DNA of 64,000 nucleotides from Candidatus Edwardsbacteria bacterium RifOxyA12_full_54_48. GTDB lineage: Bacteria; Edwardsbacteria; AC1; EtOH8. The notes beneath the pieces were generated by a model. That model ran no database searches. It was not told the DNA's origin and saw only the letters and a program-made list of their open reading frames with translations. Position numbers and translations under genes: made by a program. The stretch spans positions 551,744 through 615,743 of the forward strand of contig MFFN01000004.1 in the NCBI GenBank assembly GCA_001777915.1, read 5' to 3'. Positions 27,144 through 35,649 of this stretch are shown here, piece by piece. Numbering within the stretch: position 1 is the stretch's first letter; the number at the start of each line of letters is the position of its first letter.

Positions 27144-27596
27144 TTATTGTTTTGCCAGATCCTCGGCCTTGGAGAAATGCATCTGGAAGATCTTCCACCG
27201 ACCGTCAATTTTCTCCAGGACCCCTGTCCAGCGGACCTTCTCCCAGTTGGCCGGCCTGCCTTTATAGGTGTTGAAATCATCCAGCAGGCAGGCAAACCAG
27301 GCGGTCTGCAGGGATGGCGACAGGCTTATTCTCAGGTCGAACAGTTCATACCTTATGGCCTTGAAATCTTCCTGCAGGAAAAAACTCTCGGTCATCTCTT
27401 TGAACCGGGAGATGCCCCTGATGGTGCTTTTGGAATCGGTCTGAAAGAAGAACAGTTCGTCGCTGGCTATCACGGAGGAATAAAGCTGGTCCAGGTTCTT
27501 GTTGTTCACCGCCCAGCCGATGCTGTCCCGTATGACCTGGTCAATTATTTTTATCTCGGGATGGGGATTGTCGATGTTATTGTAGGTGTAGGGCAT
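27144..27596 (-). CDS. SnoaL/NTF2-like protein
   Basis: A 150-residue protein starting at the Met of MPYTYNNIDN (27596). It has the cone-shaped NTF2-like pattern: an N-terminal helix (IIDQVIRDSIGWAVNNKNLDQLYSSV), FRGISRFKEMTESFF-like middle, and C-terminal strands ending RWTGVLEKIDGRWKIFQMHFS. This is the SnoaL_3/DUF4440 type used for ligand binding or as a small hydrolase-like scaffold. Its start overlaps nothing but lies 4 bases after the GNAT stop. Ligand unknown. Confidence 0.78.
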   Translation of the reverse strand: MPYTYNNIDNPHPEIKIIDQVIRDSIGWAVNNKNLDQLYSSVIASDELFFFQTDSKSTIRGISRFKEMTESFFLQEDFKAIRYELFDLRISLSPSLQTAWFACLLDDFNTYKGRPANWEKVRWTGVLEKIDGRWKIFQMHFSKAEDLAKQ

Positions 27597-27600
27597 GGCG

Positions 27601-28119
27601 TTATTCCTTTCGATTATCAATCCAGAACCGCAGAATGTTTTTGCCGGTGGATTCCTCTAAAACGACGTTCTCGAGGATCCCGCCGTTTTTCTCGATCACT
27701 TTACGGGAATGAATATTCTCCTCATTGCAGGTCACCAGGACGCGATCAATATCATGTTTGGCGGCTTCTATCAATGTTTGTCTTAATATTTCCGTGGCAT
27801 ATCCATTCCGGCGGTGTTCGGGCGACACATCAAAGCCAATATGCCCCCCGATGTTTAAAAAATACTCGTTGAGGTTAAGCCTGAGCCTACTGTTGCCTAC
27901 AAGAATATCATCATCATTCAAGAACCAAAAGGATTTTTGCAGAACCTTTCCCGGCGGCAGGTTCTCCGTGTCCTCGAAGCGGTTGAGCACGGTAATATAT
28001 TCCCGAAAGGTCTGGCCTTCTTTTATCTGATGCCGGTCCTCGTTGTGCCGGCGGTAGGTTGCGGAGAATGCCAGGAAAGTATCTTCTTGGACATCGTTCA
28101 ATCTTATATGATGAAGCAT
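27601..28119 (-). CDS. GNAT family N-acetyltransferase
   Basis: A 172-residue acetyltransferase of the RimJ/RimL-like GNAT group. The acetyl-CoA binding motif is IGFDVSPEHRRNGYATEILRQTLIEAA, followed by VLVTCNEENIHSRKVIEKNGG, the characteristic asparagine/serine/lysine segment. The N-terminal half is less conserved. Base composition is lower in GC than the neighbours, so it may be a recent arrival. The acceptor is unknown. Confidence 0.88.
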   Translation of the reverse strand: MLHHIRLNDVQEDTFLAFSATYRRHNEDRHQIKEGQTFREYITVLNRFEDTENLPPGKVLQKSFWFLNDDDILVGNSRLRLNLNEYFLNIGGHIGFDVSPEHRRNGYATEILRQTLIEAAKHDIDRVLVTCNEENIHSRKVIEKNGGILENVVLEESTGKNILRFWIDNRKE

Positions 28120-28132
28120 AAGGTATATTCTT

Positions 28133-28897
28133 TTAGAGATTTTTGATCACCGGCAGGTATTCCAATTTGGGGTTTGAGATGGCCTTCAATATATTTTCTT
28201 TGACCGGCGAGCCCTCGGATTGCAAACGATTCAGCATTTTTCTGATAGTGAGCCGCTTGGAATCCTTTGCCCCGGAGCAGGAGAAGGTCTTTATTCGGCC
28301 GAATCTTTGAACGGAATATTTTACGATCTCCTCCTTCCACACATAGGCTAGGGGGCGGATGATATGCAGCTTGCCCTTGAGGATCGACTGCTTGGGCAGG
28401 ATGGCGGCCAGTTTGCCGGAATACAGGATGTTCAGCAGGGCCGTCTCCACCACATCATCCGCATTGTGTCCCAAAGCGATCTTGTTGCAGCCCTGCTCCT
28501 CGGCCAGGTCGAACAGCGATCTCCTGCGGGCCAGGGAACATTTGAAGCAGTCGTTATAAATATCATCGCTGAGCAGGGAGGAAGAGGCAACAAAGGGGAC
28601 CTCCAGCCCGGCGCAGATCTTATCCAGTTTTTTTACCGGGGCGATGGGCTTTCCCTGGAACTCTCCCGGCACGTGCCCGGCGATGAGGGATATTCCCAGG
28701 CTGCGGCCCAGTTTTTTATGCTGCCGGGACAGGATGTCCAGCATCACCAGGCTGTCGCTGCCCCCGGAAAGGCCTATCAGTATCCGGTCGCCCCGCTCTA
28801 TCTGGCAAAAATCCTTTTCGGCCCGGATGGCCCGGGAATAGACCCTGCCCCAATTGTCAGGCTTGACCGGGGTCGGCCTTATATTCCGATCGTTCAT
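28133..28897 (-). CDS. TtcA-like PP-loop ATPase (tRNA 2-thiocytidine synthesis family)
   Basis: A 254-residue protein of the TtcA/TilS superfamily. The PP-loop is IGLSGGSDSLVMLDIL; CFKCSLARRR gives the paired cysteines, and ALGHNADDVVETALLNILYSGKL is the family motif. A further cysteine occurs in TFSCSGAKDS. TtcA-type enzymes bind a [4Fe-4S] cluster and thiolate tRNA cytidine 32. The start at 28897 is chosen because the longer frame runs through a strong promoter (28904-28932). Whether it is TtcA itself or a related thiolase is not certain. Confidence 0.85.
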   Translation of the reverse strand: MNDRNIRPTPVKPDNWGRVYSRAIRAEKDFCQIERGDRILIGLSGGSDSLVMLDILSRQHKKLGRSLGISLIAGHVPGEFQGKPIAPVKKLDKICAGLEVPFVASSSLLSDDIYNDCFKCSLARRRSLFDLAEEQGCNKIALGHNADDVVETALLNILYSGKLAAILPKQSILKGKLHIIRPLAYVWKEEIVKYSVQRFGRIKTFSCSGAKDSKRLTIRKMLNRLQSEGSPVKENILKAISNPKLEYLPVIKNL

Positions 28898-28903
28898 TGA
28901 AAA

Positions 28904-28932
28904 AGTATATTTTACCGGCCGGGGAATGTCAA
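28904..28932 (-). promoter_or_regulatory. Sigma-70 promoter immediately before the TtcA-like gene
   Basis: Minus strand: TTGACA (28932-28927), 17-base spacer, TATACT (28909-28904). Only six bases separate the -10 box from the start codon, so transcription should begin at or within a base or two of the ATG, giving a leaderless mRNA. Confidence 0.75.
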
Positions 28933-29002
28933 GGAAATAGTGCGAGCAATGCCGGCAAGTGAACATCATTAATTCATTAAAGGCAGTTTAACGGCGCCAT
29001 GG

Positions 29003-29086
29003 ATTCCTGCCGGAAGCCTGCCCTGAGTAAGGCAAGCAAGCCCTGCTGGCTCAGGGTTTATCCCTCACTTGATGCGGGGCAGGAAT
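29003..29086. repeat. Intergenic palindromic repeat element (ATTCCTGCC type)
   Basis: ATTCCTGCC at 29003-29011 is inverted as GGCAGGAAT at 29078-29086, with an inner stem CCCTGAG (29021-29027)/CTCAGGG (29050-29056). It lies between divergent genes. A related element is found at 51288-51382. Confidence 0.7.
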
Positions 29087-29125
29087 GACAGGAAAAAGAT
29101 CAATAACCTCCGAGTATAAAAATCA

Positions 29126-29154
29126 TTGACCTGGCGGAGGGATTAAAGTAAAAT
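29126..29154 (+). promoter_or_regulatory. Promoter of the DUF401 gene
   Basis: TTGACC (29126-29131) and TAAAAT (29149-29154) with a 17-base spacer, 26 bases before the start codon. Each box differs from consensus at one position. Confidence 0.65.
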
Positions 29155-29180
29155 GGTGTCAATGATTTTATGATGATCCG

Positions 29181-30392
29181 ATGCTGATAATCTTAAAAAT
29201 ATTACTGATATTTGCCCTGATAGTATTCCTGCTGTGGCGCAAATGGCCCTTGGGCCCGGTGATGCTCCTGGCTTCGCTATCCCTGGGCCTTTTATTCACC
29301 GTATCGCCGGGAGATATGGGGCGGAGCGCCCTGCGGGCGGCCCTGGATTTTGAGACCACCATATACCTGGTCATCGTACTCTACCTGATAGCCATTCTGG
29401 AGAACCTGCTGCGGACCGGCGGCCTGCTGGCCAGGATGGTCGGCGCTTTAAAGGTGCTGTTCCGCGACCACCGGCTGGTGGCCTCCTTCATGCCGGCCTT
29501 CATCGGATTCCTGCCCTCGGCCGGGGGGGCCATGTTCTCCGCCCCGCTGGTGAGGGAGGCCACTCAGCATATGGAGCTGTCGCCCGGCCGGAAGACCTTC
29601 ATCAACTACTGGTACCGCCATATCTGGGAGACGGTGTTCCCGCTGTACCCCGGCCTGATCCTGGCGGCGGTGCTGGCCGGCCGTCCGGTGGCCGACCTGA
29701 TATACAAGCAATGGCCCTATGCCGCCGGCGCCATCGTCATCGGCTGGCTGGTGGGCTGGCGCGGGGTGAAAAGGGACCGGTGGGATCAGGCGGCCGATTA
29801 TAAAAAGGCCTGGAGGGATGTCCTGCTGACCATGGCCCCGGTGCTGTTCGTGATAGTATCGGTGCTGGCCTTCAAGTTCGATCTGGCGCTGATGACCGCC
29901 CTGGCGGTGCTGGGCCTGGCCCTGGGGTTGAGATACCAAATGAGAAAGATCCCCGGCCTGCTGTGGGAATCATTCAAGCCGATGACCCTGCTGCTGATCG
30001 TCGGGGTGATGGTCTTCAAGGGAATGCTGGAGACCAGCGGGGCCATAGCGGCCCTGCCGGGGATACTGTTGGGCGGCGGGGTGCCCACGGTGGTCATAAT
30101 ATCCCTCCTGCCGTTCCTGGTGGGCCTGTTGACCGGGATCAGCCAGGGCTATGTGGCGGTGGCCTTCCCGCTGCTGCTGGGGATCTTCGGGTCTCCCACG
30201 GGATCGCTCAACTGGTATGTCCTGGCCTTTGTGGCCGGGCTGGGCGGGGTGCTGATCTCCCCCAGCCATCTGTGCCTGGCTTTGACCCGGGAGTATTTTA
30301 AGGCCAACTGGGGCCAGGTATACCGCTATCTGCTGCCGGCCTCGGGCGGAATAGTTCTATTGGGATTCCTGTTGTATTATTTGTGGCGGTAA
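29181..30392 (+). CDS. DUF401 family integral membrane protein (putative permease)
   Basis: A 403-residue membrane protein with about 10-11 predicted helices, matching the DUF401 family. Conserved pieces: IAILENLLRTGGLLARM, FMPAFIGFLPSAGGAMFSAPLVREA, FINYWYRHIWETVFPLYPGLIL, and near the end ISQGYVAVAFPLLLG with LGGVLISPSHLCLALTREYF. The family is distantly related to anion/ion transporters with two inverted repeats, but no substrate is established. It is monocistronic, with its own promoter. Confidence 0.85.
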   Translation: MLIILKILLIFALIVFLLWRKWPLGPVMLLASLSLGLLFTVSPGDMGRSALRAALDFETTIYLVIVLYLIAILENLLRTGGLLARMVGALKVLFRDHRLVASFMPAFIGFLPSAGGAMFSAPLVREATQHMELSPGRKTFINYWYRHIWETVFPLYPGLILAAVLAGRPVADLIYKQWPYAAGAIVIGWLVGWRGVKRDRWDQAADYKKAWRDVLLTMAPVLFVIVSVLAFKFDLALMTALAVLGLALGLRYQMRKIPGLLWESFKPMTLLLIVGVMVFKGMLETSGAIAALPGILLGGGVPTVVIISLLPFLVGLLTGISQGYVAVAFPLLLGIFGSPTGSLNWYVLAFVAGLGGVLISPSHLCLALTREYFKANWGQVYRYLLPASGGIVLLGFLLYYLWR

Positions 30393-30492
30393 AGAAAGTG
30401 CATTCGACGATCAAGTTTTTATTCGATTTCCTTGGTGATAGATTTTTACAATAATTATTTTTCAATCTATACAAATAAGTTTAGGAGAACAA

Positions 30493-31497
30493 ATGAGAAA
30501 ATATATTATGGTGTTATTAATAATGCTCAATTCTTCATTGTTTGGAATAGAGTATTACACGCCGTGGTCATACAATTTAAAAGTTATACATAATGCCAAT
30601 GGGGATTACATAATGCCCCAATGGTCACCTAACGGTAATTATATCGCTTTTTTTGATACTGATACGTTATTTGTATATGAGTTTAATAGTTCTAAGTATC
30701 TTATAAAGAAACCGATGTTCATTGAAAACCGGCAAATGCTGTGGGATAAAAATAGTTCGAAAGTAATATTTAACACAGACAAAGAAGTGTATATTTTAGA
30801 TATAAAAACTAAACTTATAAATAAAATCAAACATATGCCTCAAGGCAAAAATGACTGGATCGATTTATGGTATTGTTATGACGATGGCAGATTGTTAATT
30901 AACTACAACAAAACGAGAAAAAAGGATACAGTTTTAGTATACAGTTTAAAGAAGAATAGATTTGTTGATGATAAGATCAAATATCCTTCAATATCTGGTT
31001 CTTGTAAGATATCCCCAGATGGAAAACTCGCTTTAAAAGTTAATTGTGATAAGATAATTTGTTATGATTTCGAGGCCCAAAAGGATAGAATTATTTATAA
31101 TATAAATATTGGTTCAGTGTTTTGGAGAAGTGATTCTAAGTCTTTCTTTACAATATCAAGGACAGGAGACTCTGTTTCCATTGGTAACATAGACGGAAGT
31201 GAATTAAAACAAACCGCACTGTTCCCATATGAACGTGCTGTTTTATTCAAAGATTCCCCATTCGAAAGATATTTTATTAAATGTAATAATATTTATTCTT
31301 TTATTGATGAGGGACCATATCAAGGATGGGGTGGTGTAAGTGTAGTTGATGAATATAATTCTCATACATTTGATATGGTGTGGGTAGGTTATTATGCAGA
31401 GTGGTCACCTTGCGGTAAATACATTGCTGTTTCAACGCCCAATGTTGTTGGTATAATAAATTGGAATGAATTTGTGAAAAAATACAGGATAGAATGA
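30493..31497 (+). CDS. AT-rich TolB/WD40-like beta-propeller protein, probably acquired
   Basis: A 334-residue exported protein. A signal peptide (MRKYIMVLLIMLNSSLFG) is followed by propeller blades with TolB-like PQWSPNGNYIAFFDTD, SCKISPDGKLALKV and AEWSPCGKYIAVS. AGGAGA precedes the ATG; a weak TTTACA-17-TATACA promoter can be seen at 30445-30473. The gene is far more AT-rich than everything around it and uses many AAA/AAT/TTA codons, which suggests horizontal transfer. Directly after its stop codon is the GC-rich remnant of another gene on the opposite strand. The role is unknown. Confidence 0.75.
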   Translation: MRKYIMVLLIMLNSSLFGIEYYTPWSYNLKVIHNANGDYIMPQWSPNGNYIAFFDTDTLFVYEFNSSKYLIKKPMFIENRQMLWDKNSSKVIFNTDKEVYILDIKTKLINKIKHMPQGKNDWIDLWYCYDDGRLLINYNKTRKKDTVLVYSLKKNRFVDDKIKYPSISGSCKISPDGKLALKVNCDKIICYDFEAQKDRIIYNINIGSVFWRSDSKSFFTISRTGDSVSIGNIDGSELKQTALFPYERAVLFKDSPFERYFIKCNNIYSFIDEGPYQGWGGVSVVDEYNSHTFDMVWVGYYAEWSPCGKYIAVSTPNVVGIINWNEFVKKYRIE

Positions 31498-31498
31498 A

Positions 31499-31650
31499 AT
31501 CTACCGAGGCCATTGCCTGCAGTTCCTTCTTGCATTTAACCTTCACCTTGTCCATTCTCTCCAACTGCCCGGTCTTGGCGTCGTAAACCTTGCCCATCAG
31601 CTCCAACCGGTGCTGCTTGAACTCCAGGTTGCCTTTCTGATAAGGTGATA
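31499..31650 (-). pseudogene. Gene remnant truncated at both ends
   Basis: The minus strand reads an open GC-rich stretch of about 48 codons, YQKGNLEFKQHRLELMGKVY then DAKTGQLERMDKVKVKCKKE, with normal host-like codon use. It has no start, and its 3' side is joined directly to the end of the AT-rich gene at 31497. A perfect palindrome begins at 31652 on its 5' side. I read it as a fragment of a destroyed gene. The parent family is not recognised. Confidence 0.5.
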
Positions 31651-31651
31651 T

Positions 31652-31677
31652 TTACTTTCTTGTGACCAAGAAAGTAA
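31652..31677. repeat. Perfect 11-bp palindrome
   Basis: TTACTTTCTTG (31652-31662) and CAAGAAAGTAA (31667-31677) with a TGAC loop. It resembles dispersed intergenic hairpins seen in many genomes. Inserted next to the gene remnant. Confidence 0.75.
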
Positions 31678-31980
31678 CAAAGAAGTCTTTCCTGCCCAGT
31701 TGCGCGGTGGGCAAGGCGTTTGCTCCGGCATTCACTGAACCAGAACCGACCATAAGCCAATAACCCACTGAATGCTTTTTCGGAGCTGCAGCAATGCCGC
31801 TCCACTGCCTGTCCGCCGAAGCAGAGCGTAGGAGGGATGGCGGGGACCAGAAAGCCCAGAAATTTGTGGAGGCACTTAAGAATTTGGCAGTGTTCGAGCA
31901 CAGCGAGTTTGTCAAATTTAGGCCGACGCCATAGGGCTGCCAAGCAGAGGTTTAGCGACGAGCTTTTGACCTCACCCTTC

Positions 31981-32004
31981 CCTCTCCTAATGCTTTAGGA
32001 GAGG
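31981..32004. repeat. Palindromic repeat
   Basis: CCTCTCCTAA (31981-31990) pairs perfectly with TTAGGAGAGG (31995-32004) across a TGCT loop. Confidence 0.75.
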
Positions 32005-32097
32005 GGTAGGGGAGAGGTGCGGGATAAAAAAGGAAAAGAACAATATCGTTACTGGGTATCCGGTCCTTACTTTCTCTTGTAACACCTCTCCTTTTAA

Positions 32098-32118
32098 CCC
32101 TCCCCGTTGCGGGGAGGG
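32098..32118. repeat. Palindromic repeat
   Basis: CCCTCCCCG and CGGGGAGGG are separated by TTG. It looks like the partner of the preceding hairpin within one composite element. Confidence 0.7.
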
Positions 32119-32366
32119 TAGGGTGGGGTTGGAAGTCCTGGGGGCGCACCAGCTAATGCCTGTCAAAATAAATACGAATAAGAATATTCTTCATTATCTT
32201 TATCGCTCTGTCCTTGCCCGATGACGCCGACCGCCCCCCGCCATTAGCGCGGGGTAAATATTGGCGGACAAGCCATAACCCGGCCGATCATTTTGGCAGG
32301 CAAAATGTTCGCTTTAAATGATAAAAGAACACCCAAGCCATAAAACATATGGAATGCAAATTATCA

Positions 32367-32393
32367 ACCGCCTTTCGGCGGTTTTTTTATTTT
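32367..32393 (+). terminator. Rho-independent terminator-like hairpin
   Basis: ACCGCC and GGCGGT enclose TTTC and are followed by seven T. No intact gene lies directly upstream on the plus strand, so it may be a leftover from rearrangement of the region, or terminate read-through from the AT-rich gene. Confidence 0.75.
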
Positions 32394-32476
32394 AAGGGAA
32401 CCGAAAAGGAGGCAATGTTATCTAAATCTGCATAACCTCTTAAAAGCAAGACAATTATAATTGATCAGAGGGAAAT

Positions 32477-34486
32477 ATGTTAAAAAGATCATGGCTGTTA
32501 TTTCTTCTTCTGCCGGCCCTGGCTATGGCCCAGGGTCAGGGAGTTACCTGGGATGCCCAGGTGCGGGTGGACGATGCCTTAGGCACAGGCCCTCATCAGG
32601 CCATCCATCCCTACACCATCATTGATGACAGCCTGCGGGTCTATACGGTCTGGGAGGACGACCGGGATGGCAACGGAAGGCACGCCATCTATTTCGCCAG
32701 ATCGGCGGATCTGGCGGCCAGCTATTCCCGGCCCAACCTGGTGGTCTGCAGCGACAGTCTCTACGACAATATTTACCCATGGATGGTCAAGGGAAGCTCG
32801 GGAACCATATACCTGGTATGGCAGGTTAAATACCCGGACACCAGATGGCGGGTCTATCTTTCCAAGTCCACCGATGGCGGCAATACTTTCAGCCAGCCGG
32901 ATACCATTGCCGGACCCTTGATTGAAAACAATAAAAATGATGCAAACAACTTCGGGCCGCTGCCCAGGATCGCTGTTGACCCCGGTGACAGCATCCTCTA
33001 CCTGGTCTGGACCGAGTCCACCGGTGCCCTGGCCACCAAAGTCCGATGTTCCCGATCCTTAAGCCGTGACGTTAATTTTACCGGGATGGTCCGGGTGAAC
33101 GTGGATTCGCTGAAGGCCGCCAAGCACCCGGCCATCGTCTGCGATGCCGGGGGCAAAGTGTTGGTGGCCTACGAGCAAAGCGACGGGGGCAACACCAACG
33201 ACCCCCAGTGCGACATTTTTTTCAACCAGTCGAATGATTACGGGCTGTCCTTTGGAGCGGCCGACCTGATGATCAACGACAATGGCGATGTCAGCAGGAT
33301 GCAGAATCCCACCATCGACCGCATCAACAGCAAGACCATGGTGATCTGGGAAGATACCAGAATGCCGCCGGCGGCCAACAATCAAAGCCCCCAGTTATTC
33401 TTCAGCCAAAAATCTGACACGGCGTCGAACTTTATTCCCAATATCAGGGTGAGCGACTCCCTTACGGGGAATTATAACTTCAGGCCCAGGATGGCGATGG
33501 ATAAAGTCACGGGGAACATGATAGTGGTTTGGAACTCCAACAGAACGACGGATACCACGCATTTTGAAATGAGGCTTTGCGCCTATAATGACAGCCTCAA
33601 CAAGTTCAATCCTTCCGTATCGATGTTCAATACCTACACCGGCAACAGCGGGGCCAACTTCGGCAACATCTTCTACCCCCCGGCGGTGGCCATCACCAAC
33701 ATCGACTCGGTGGCCAATTATTTCCTGGTTTGGCGCGACCTGTCCGAAGACACCTTGGGTAACATTTACTCTGTCCACGGCCTGGTGGTTACCAGCCGGG
33801 TGGACCTGGACATCTTTCCCGATGCCCTGGACGCCCACGGCGACAGTCTGGACTTCGGCATCCTGCCGGCCGGCCCGGCCTGGGTCTCCCGCGGCTTCCG
33901 CCTGGCCAACACCGGCAGCGGGATCAACCCCGACTCCCTGGACGGACCCAGCACCGCGGTGATCGACAGCCTGACGGCCAACGGCATCACTTTGCACAAC
34001 GTCGACAATCCCTCGCTGACCCTTACCGCCGGGTTCATCGAATATCCGGAGGTCTTCCCCGACCTGAGCATCGGCCAGACCCTGGACGTCAGCGTCACCC
34101 TGTACGTGCCGGAGGGCACGCCGGCCGGGCGCTATGTGGGCTACGCCAAACTGCGGGCGGTGGGCAACGACCTGACGGTGGACAGCGATTCCATCCGGAT
34201 AGTGGTGCAGGGCCCGACCGCCCCCGCCGACCTGGAGAACCTGAAGGTCTTTCCCAACCCGTTCAAATACTGGCTGGGTCACCGGACCGTCAGCTTCGAG
34301 GGGCTGACCCCGGCGGCCACCCTGAAGATCTACGACATCAAGGGCCGTCTGCTGGCCACCATCGAAGAAAGCAACGGCGACGGCCTGGCCACCTGGGCCC
34401 CGGAAGCTGCCAGCGGCGTCTACCTATGGTCGGTCACCAACCCCCTGGGGCAGAAGAAGACCGGCAAGATCGCAATCCTGAGATGA
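32477..34486 (+). CDS. Secreted sialidase-like (BNR-type) propeller protein with FlgD/T9SS-like C-terminal domain
   Basis: A 669-residue exported protein. Signal peptide MLKRSWLLFLLLPALAMAQG. Residues ~25-430 form a propeller-like region with Asp-box-like pieces (LSKSTDGGNTFSQPD, VWEDDRDGNGRHAIYFARSAD, VIWEDTRMP). Residues ~440-575 are an Ig-like domain (LDFGILPAGPAWVSRGFRLANTGSG). The C-terminus (LENLKVFPNPFKY, LKIYDIKGRLLATIEE, SGVYLWSVTNPLGQKKTGKIAIL) is the FlgD-Ig/T9SS-type sorting domain, suggesting surface or extracellular location. Sialidase activity is not implied; catalytic residues are not evident. The PorV-like gene is 13 bases downstream. Confidence 0.82.
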   Translation: MLKRSWLLFLLLPALAMAQGQGVTWDAQVRVDDALGTGPHQAIHPYTIIDDSLRVYTVWEDDRDGNGRHAIYFARSADLAASYSRPNLVVCSDSLYDNIYPWMVKGSSGTIYLVWQVKYPDTRWRVYLSKSTDGGNTFSQPDTIAGPLIENNKNDANNFGPLPRIAVDPGDSILYLVWTESTGALATKVRCSRSLSRDVNFTGMVRVNVDSLKAAKHPAIVCDAGGKVLVAYEQSDGGNTNDPQCDIFFNQSNDYGLSFGAADLMINDNGDVSRMQNPTIDRINSKTMVIWEDTRMPPAANNQSPQLFFSQKSDTASNFIPNIRVSDSLTGNYNFRPRMAMDKVTGNMIVVWNSNRTTDTTHFEMRLCAYNDSLNKFNPSVSMFNTYTGNSGANFGNIFYPPAVAITNIDSVANYFLVWRDLSEDTLGNIYSVHGLVVTSRVDLDIFPDALDAHGDSLDFGILPAGPAWVSRGFRLANTGSGINPDSLDGPSTAVIDSLTANGITLHNVDNPSLTLTAGFIEYPEVFPDLSIGQTLDVSVTLYVPEGTPAGRYVGYAKLRAVGNDLTVDSDSIRIVVQGPTAPADLENLKVFPNPFKYWLGHRTVSFEGLTPAATLKIYDIKGRLLATIEESNGDGLATWAPEAASGVYLWSVTNPLGQKKTGKIAILR

Positions 34487-34499
34487 GGGAGAAAACAAG

Positions 34500-35390
34500 A
34501 TGAAAAAAATATTTATCATACTATTGCTGGCGGCCGGCGCGGCCGTTTCACCGGCCCTGACCCCCGGCGACAGATCGGGCGTCTTTCTGACCCTGCCCCA
34601 GGGAGCCCGGCCCACCGCCATGGGCGAGGCCTTCTGCGCCGTCACCGGCGATATCTACAGCTCCTACTGGAACCCGGCCGGATTGGCCGACCTGGGCAGG
34701 ATGACCTTCAGCGCTTCGATGGCCCCCACCTATCTGGACATGTACTACGGATATCTGGCCGGGGCCATGACCTCCGGCCAGAATGCCTTTTCCCTGGCAG
34801 TGAGCCATTTCAACTACGGCGACATGATCGGCCTGGACGAACACGCCCGGAACCAGACGGTCTTCAACGGCAGCGACCTGGGAATGATCGCCGGCTATGC
34901 CCGCAAATTTCCCGGCAAAAAGCTGCAGGCCGGGGTGAATGTCAAAATACTGCACGAGGCCATCGAGCAGGAATCGGCCAGCTCGGTGATGTTCGATATC
35001 GGAGCGATAAAAAAATTCCAAAGGATCACCCTGGGTTCGTCCCTGAGGAATATCGGCCCGGGGCTTAATTTTCATGATCAAAGCGGCGGGCTGCCGCTTA
35101 CCTTATCGCTGGGCGCCACCTATTATTTCTACGATACTCCGCTGGTTCCGGCGGTCTCCATTGATCTCCCATTGGACGATACTCCGGTTCTCTCGCTGGG
35201 AGCCGAGTATTCCCCCTGGCAGTATCTGGCGCTCCGGGCCGGCCTGAAGACCGAGCGCGACCAGGGTTTCCTGTCCTGGATGCGGTTCGGATTCGGCACC
35301 TCCATCAGAGGGATCTCGGTGGACTACGCCATGATCCCGGGGAAGGACCTGGGCTCCACCCACATGTTTTCCATCGGGTACCGGAAATAG
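34500..35390 (+). CDS. PorV/PorQ-like (UPF0164) outer-membrane beta-barrel protein
   Basis: A 296-residue protein with a signal peptide (MKKIFIILLLAAGAAVSPAL). The N-terminal plug-like motif LPQGARPTAMGEAFCAV...SSYWNPAGLADL is the family hallmark, shared with PorV/PorQ of the type IX secretion system and FadL-like barrels. Alternating strands follow, ending in SIGYRK. PorV shuttles T9SS cargo to the surface, which fits the co-transcribed cargo-like gene 13 bases upstream. No other T9SS core gene is in the window. Confidence 0.83.
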   Translation: MKKIFIILLLAAGAAVSPALTPGDRSGVFLTLPQGARPTAMGEAFCAVTGDIYSSYWNPAGLADLGRMTFSASMAPTYLDMYYGYLAGAMTSGQNAFSLAVSHFNYGDMIGLDEHARNQTVFNGSDLGMIAGYARKFPGKKLQAGVNVKILHEAIEQESASSVMFDIGAIKKFQRITLGSSLRNIGPGLNFHDQSGGLPLTLSLGATYYFYDTPLVPAVSIDLPLDDTPVLSLGAEYSPWQYLALRAGLKTERDQGFLSWMRFGFGTSIRGISVDYAMIPGKDLGSTHMFSIGYRK

Positions 35391-35462
35391 AATAGAAATT
35401 CCCTCCATATTATTGGTTGAAGGTGTGTTTACGTCGAGTGGTGTGAAGACCAACCTCCAGTT

Positions 35463-35504
35463 AAAAGCCGTTGCCAGAAATTCTGGGGCGGCTTTTTTAT
35501 TTTT
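35463..35504 (+). terminator. Terminator after the PorV-like gene
   Basis: AAAAGCC and GGCTTTT bracket an inner CCAGAA/TTCTGG stem and are followed by TTTATTTTT. It ends the 32477-35390 operon. Confidence 0.75.
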
Positions 35505-35508
35505 GAAA

Positions 35509-35537
35509 TTGACAGCCGGGCCGGATTGTATTACAAT
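35509..35537 (+). promoter_or_regulatory. Promoter upstream of the DUF302 gene
   Basis: TTGACA (35509-35514), 17-base spacer, TACAAT (35532-35537). The start codon is about 110 bases on, leaving a leader in which I see no known riboswitch. Confidence 0.75.
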
Positions 35538-35649
35538 CAAATCCGGAATAAGCTAAGATTAACGATAGGCCAAACGGGCCGCAAAATACACTGCACGATG
35601 TTCATTGACCGGCACCATTCTAAGCAATATCGGGTAAAGGGGGAATATC

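Larger units (their letters stand above)
31678..32366. other. Repeat-rich non-coding stretch
   Basis: About 690 bases without a convincing gene. Frames here have no start context or recognisable product. The stretch holds two strong hairpins (31981-32004 and 32098-32118) bounded by imperfectly inverted flanks (ACCTCACCCTTC and AGGGTAGGGTGGGGTT), and a moderately GC-rich segment (31680-31950) that resembles non-coding repeat DNA. Confidence 0.5.

Noticed and set aside
31301-31606. A 101-residue minus-strand protein
   Set aside because: Its first 35 residues are the GC-rich remnant and the rest is antisense to the AT-rich propeller gene; the two parts do not belong together.
31652-31943. Short frames in the repeat-rich region as genes
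   Set aside because: They begin in or cross palindromes, have no ribosome sites and no recognisable domains.
35538-35649. Riboswitch in the leader before the DUF302 gene
   Set aside because: The leader is about 110 bases but I see no known conserved core; only weak stems.
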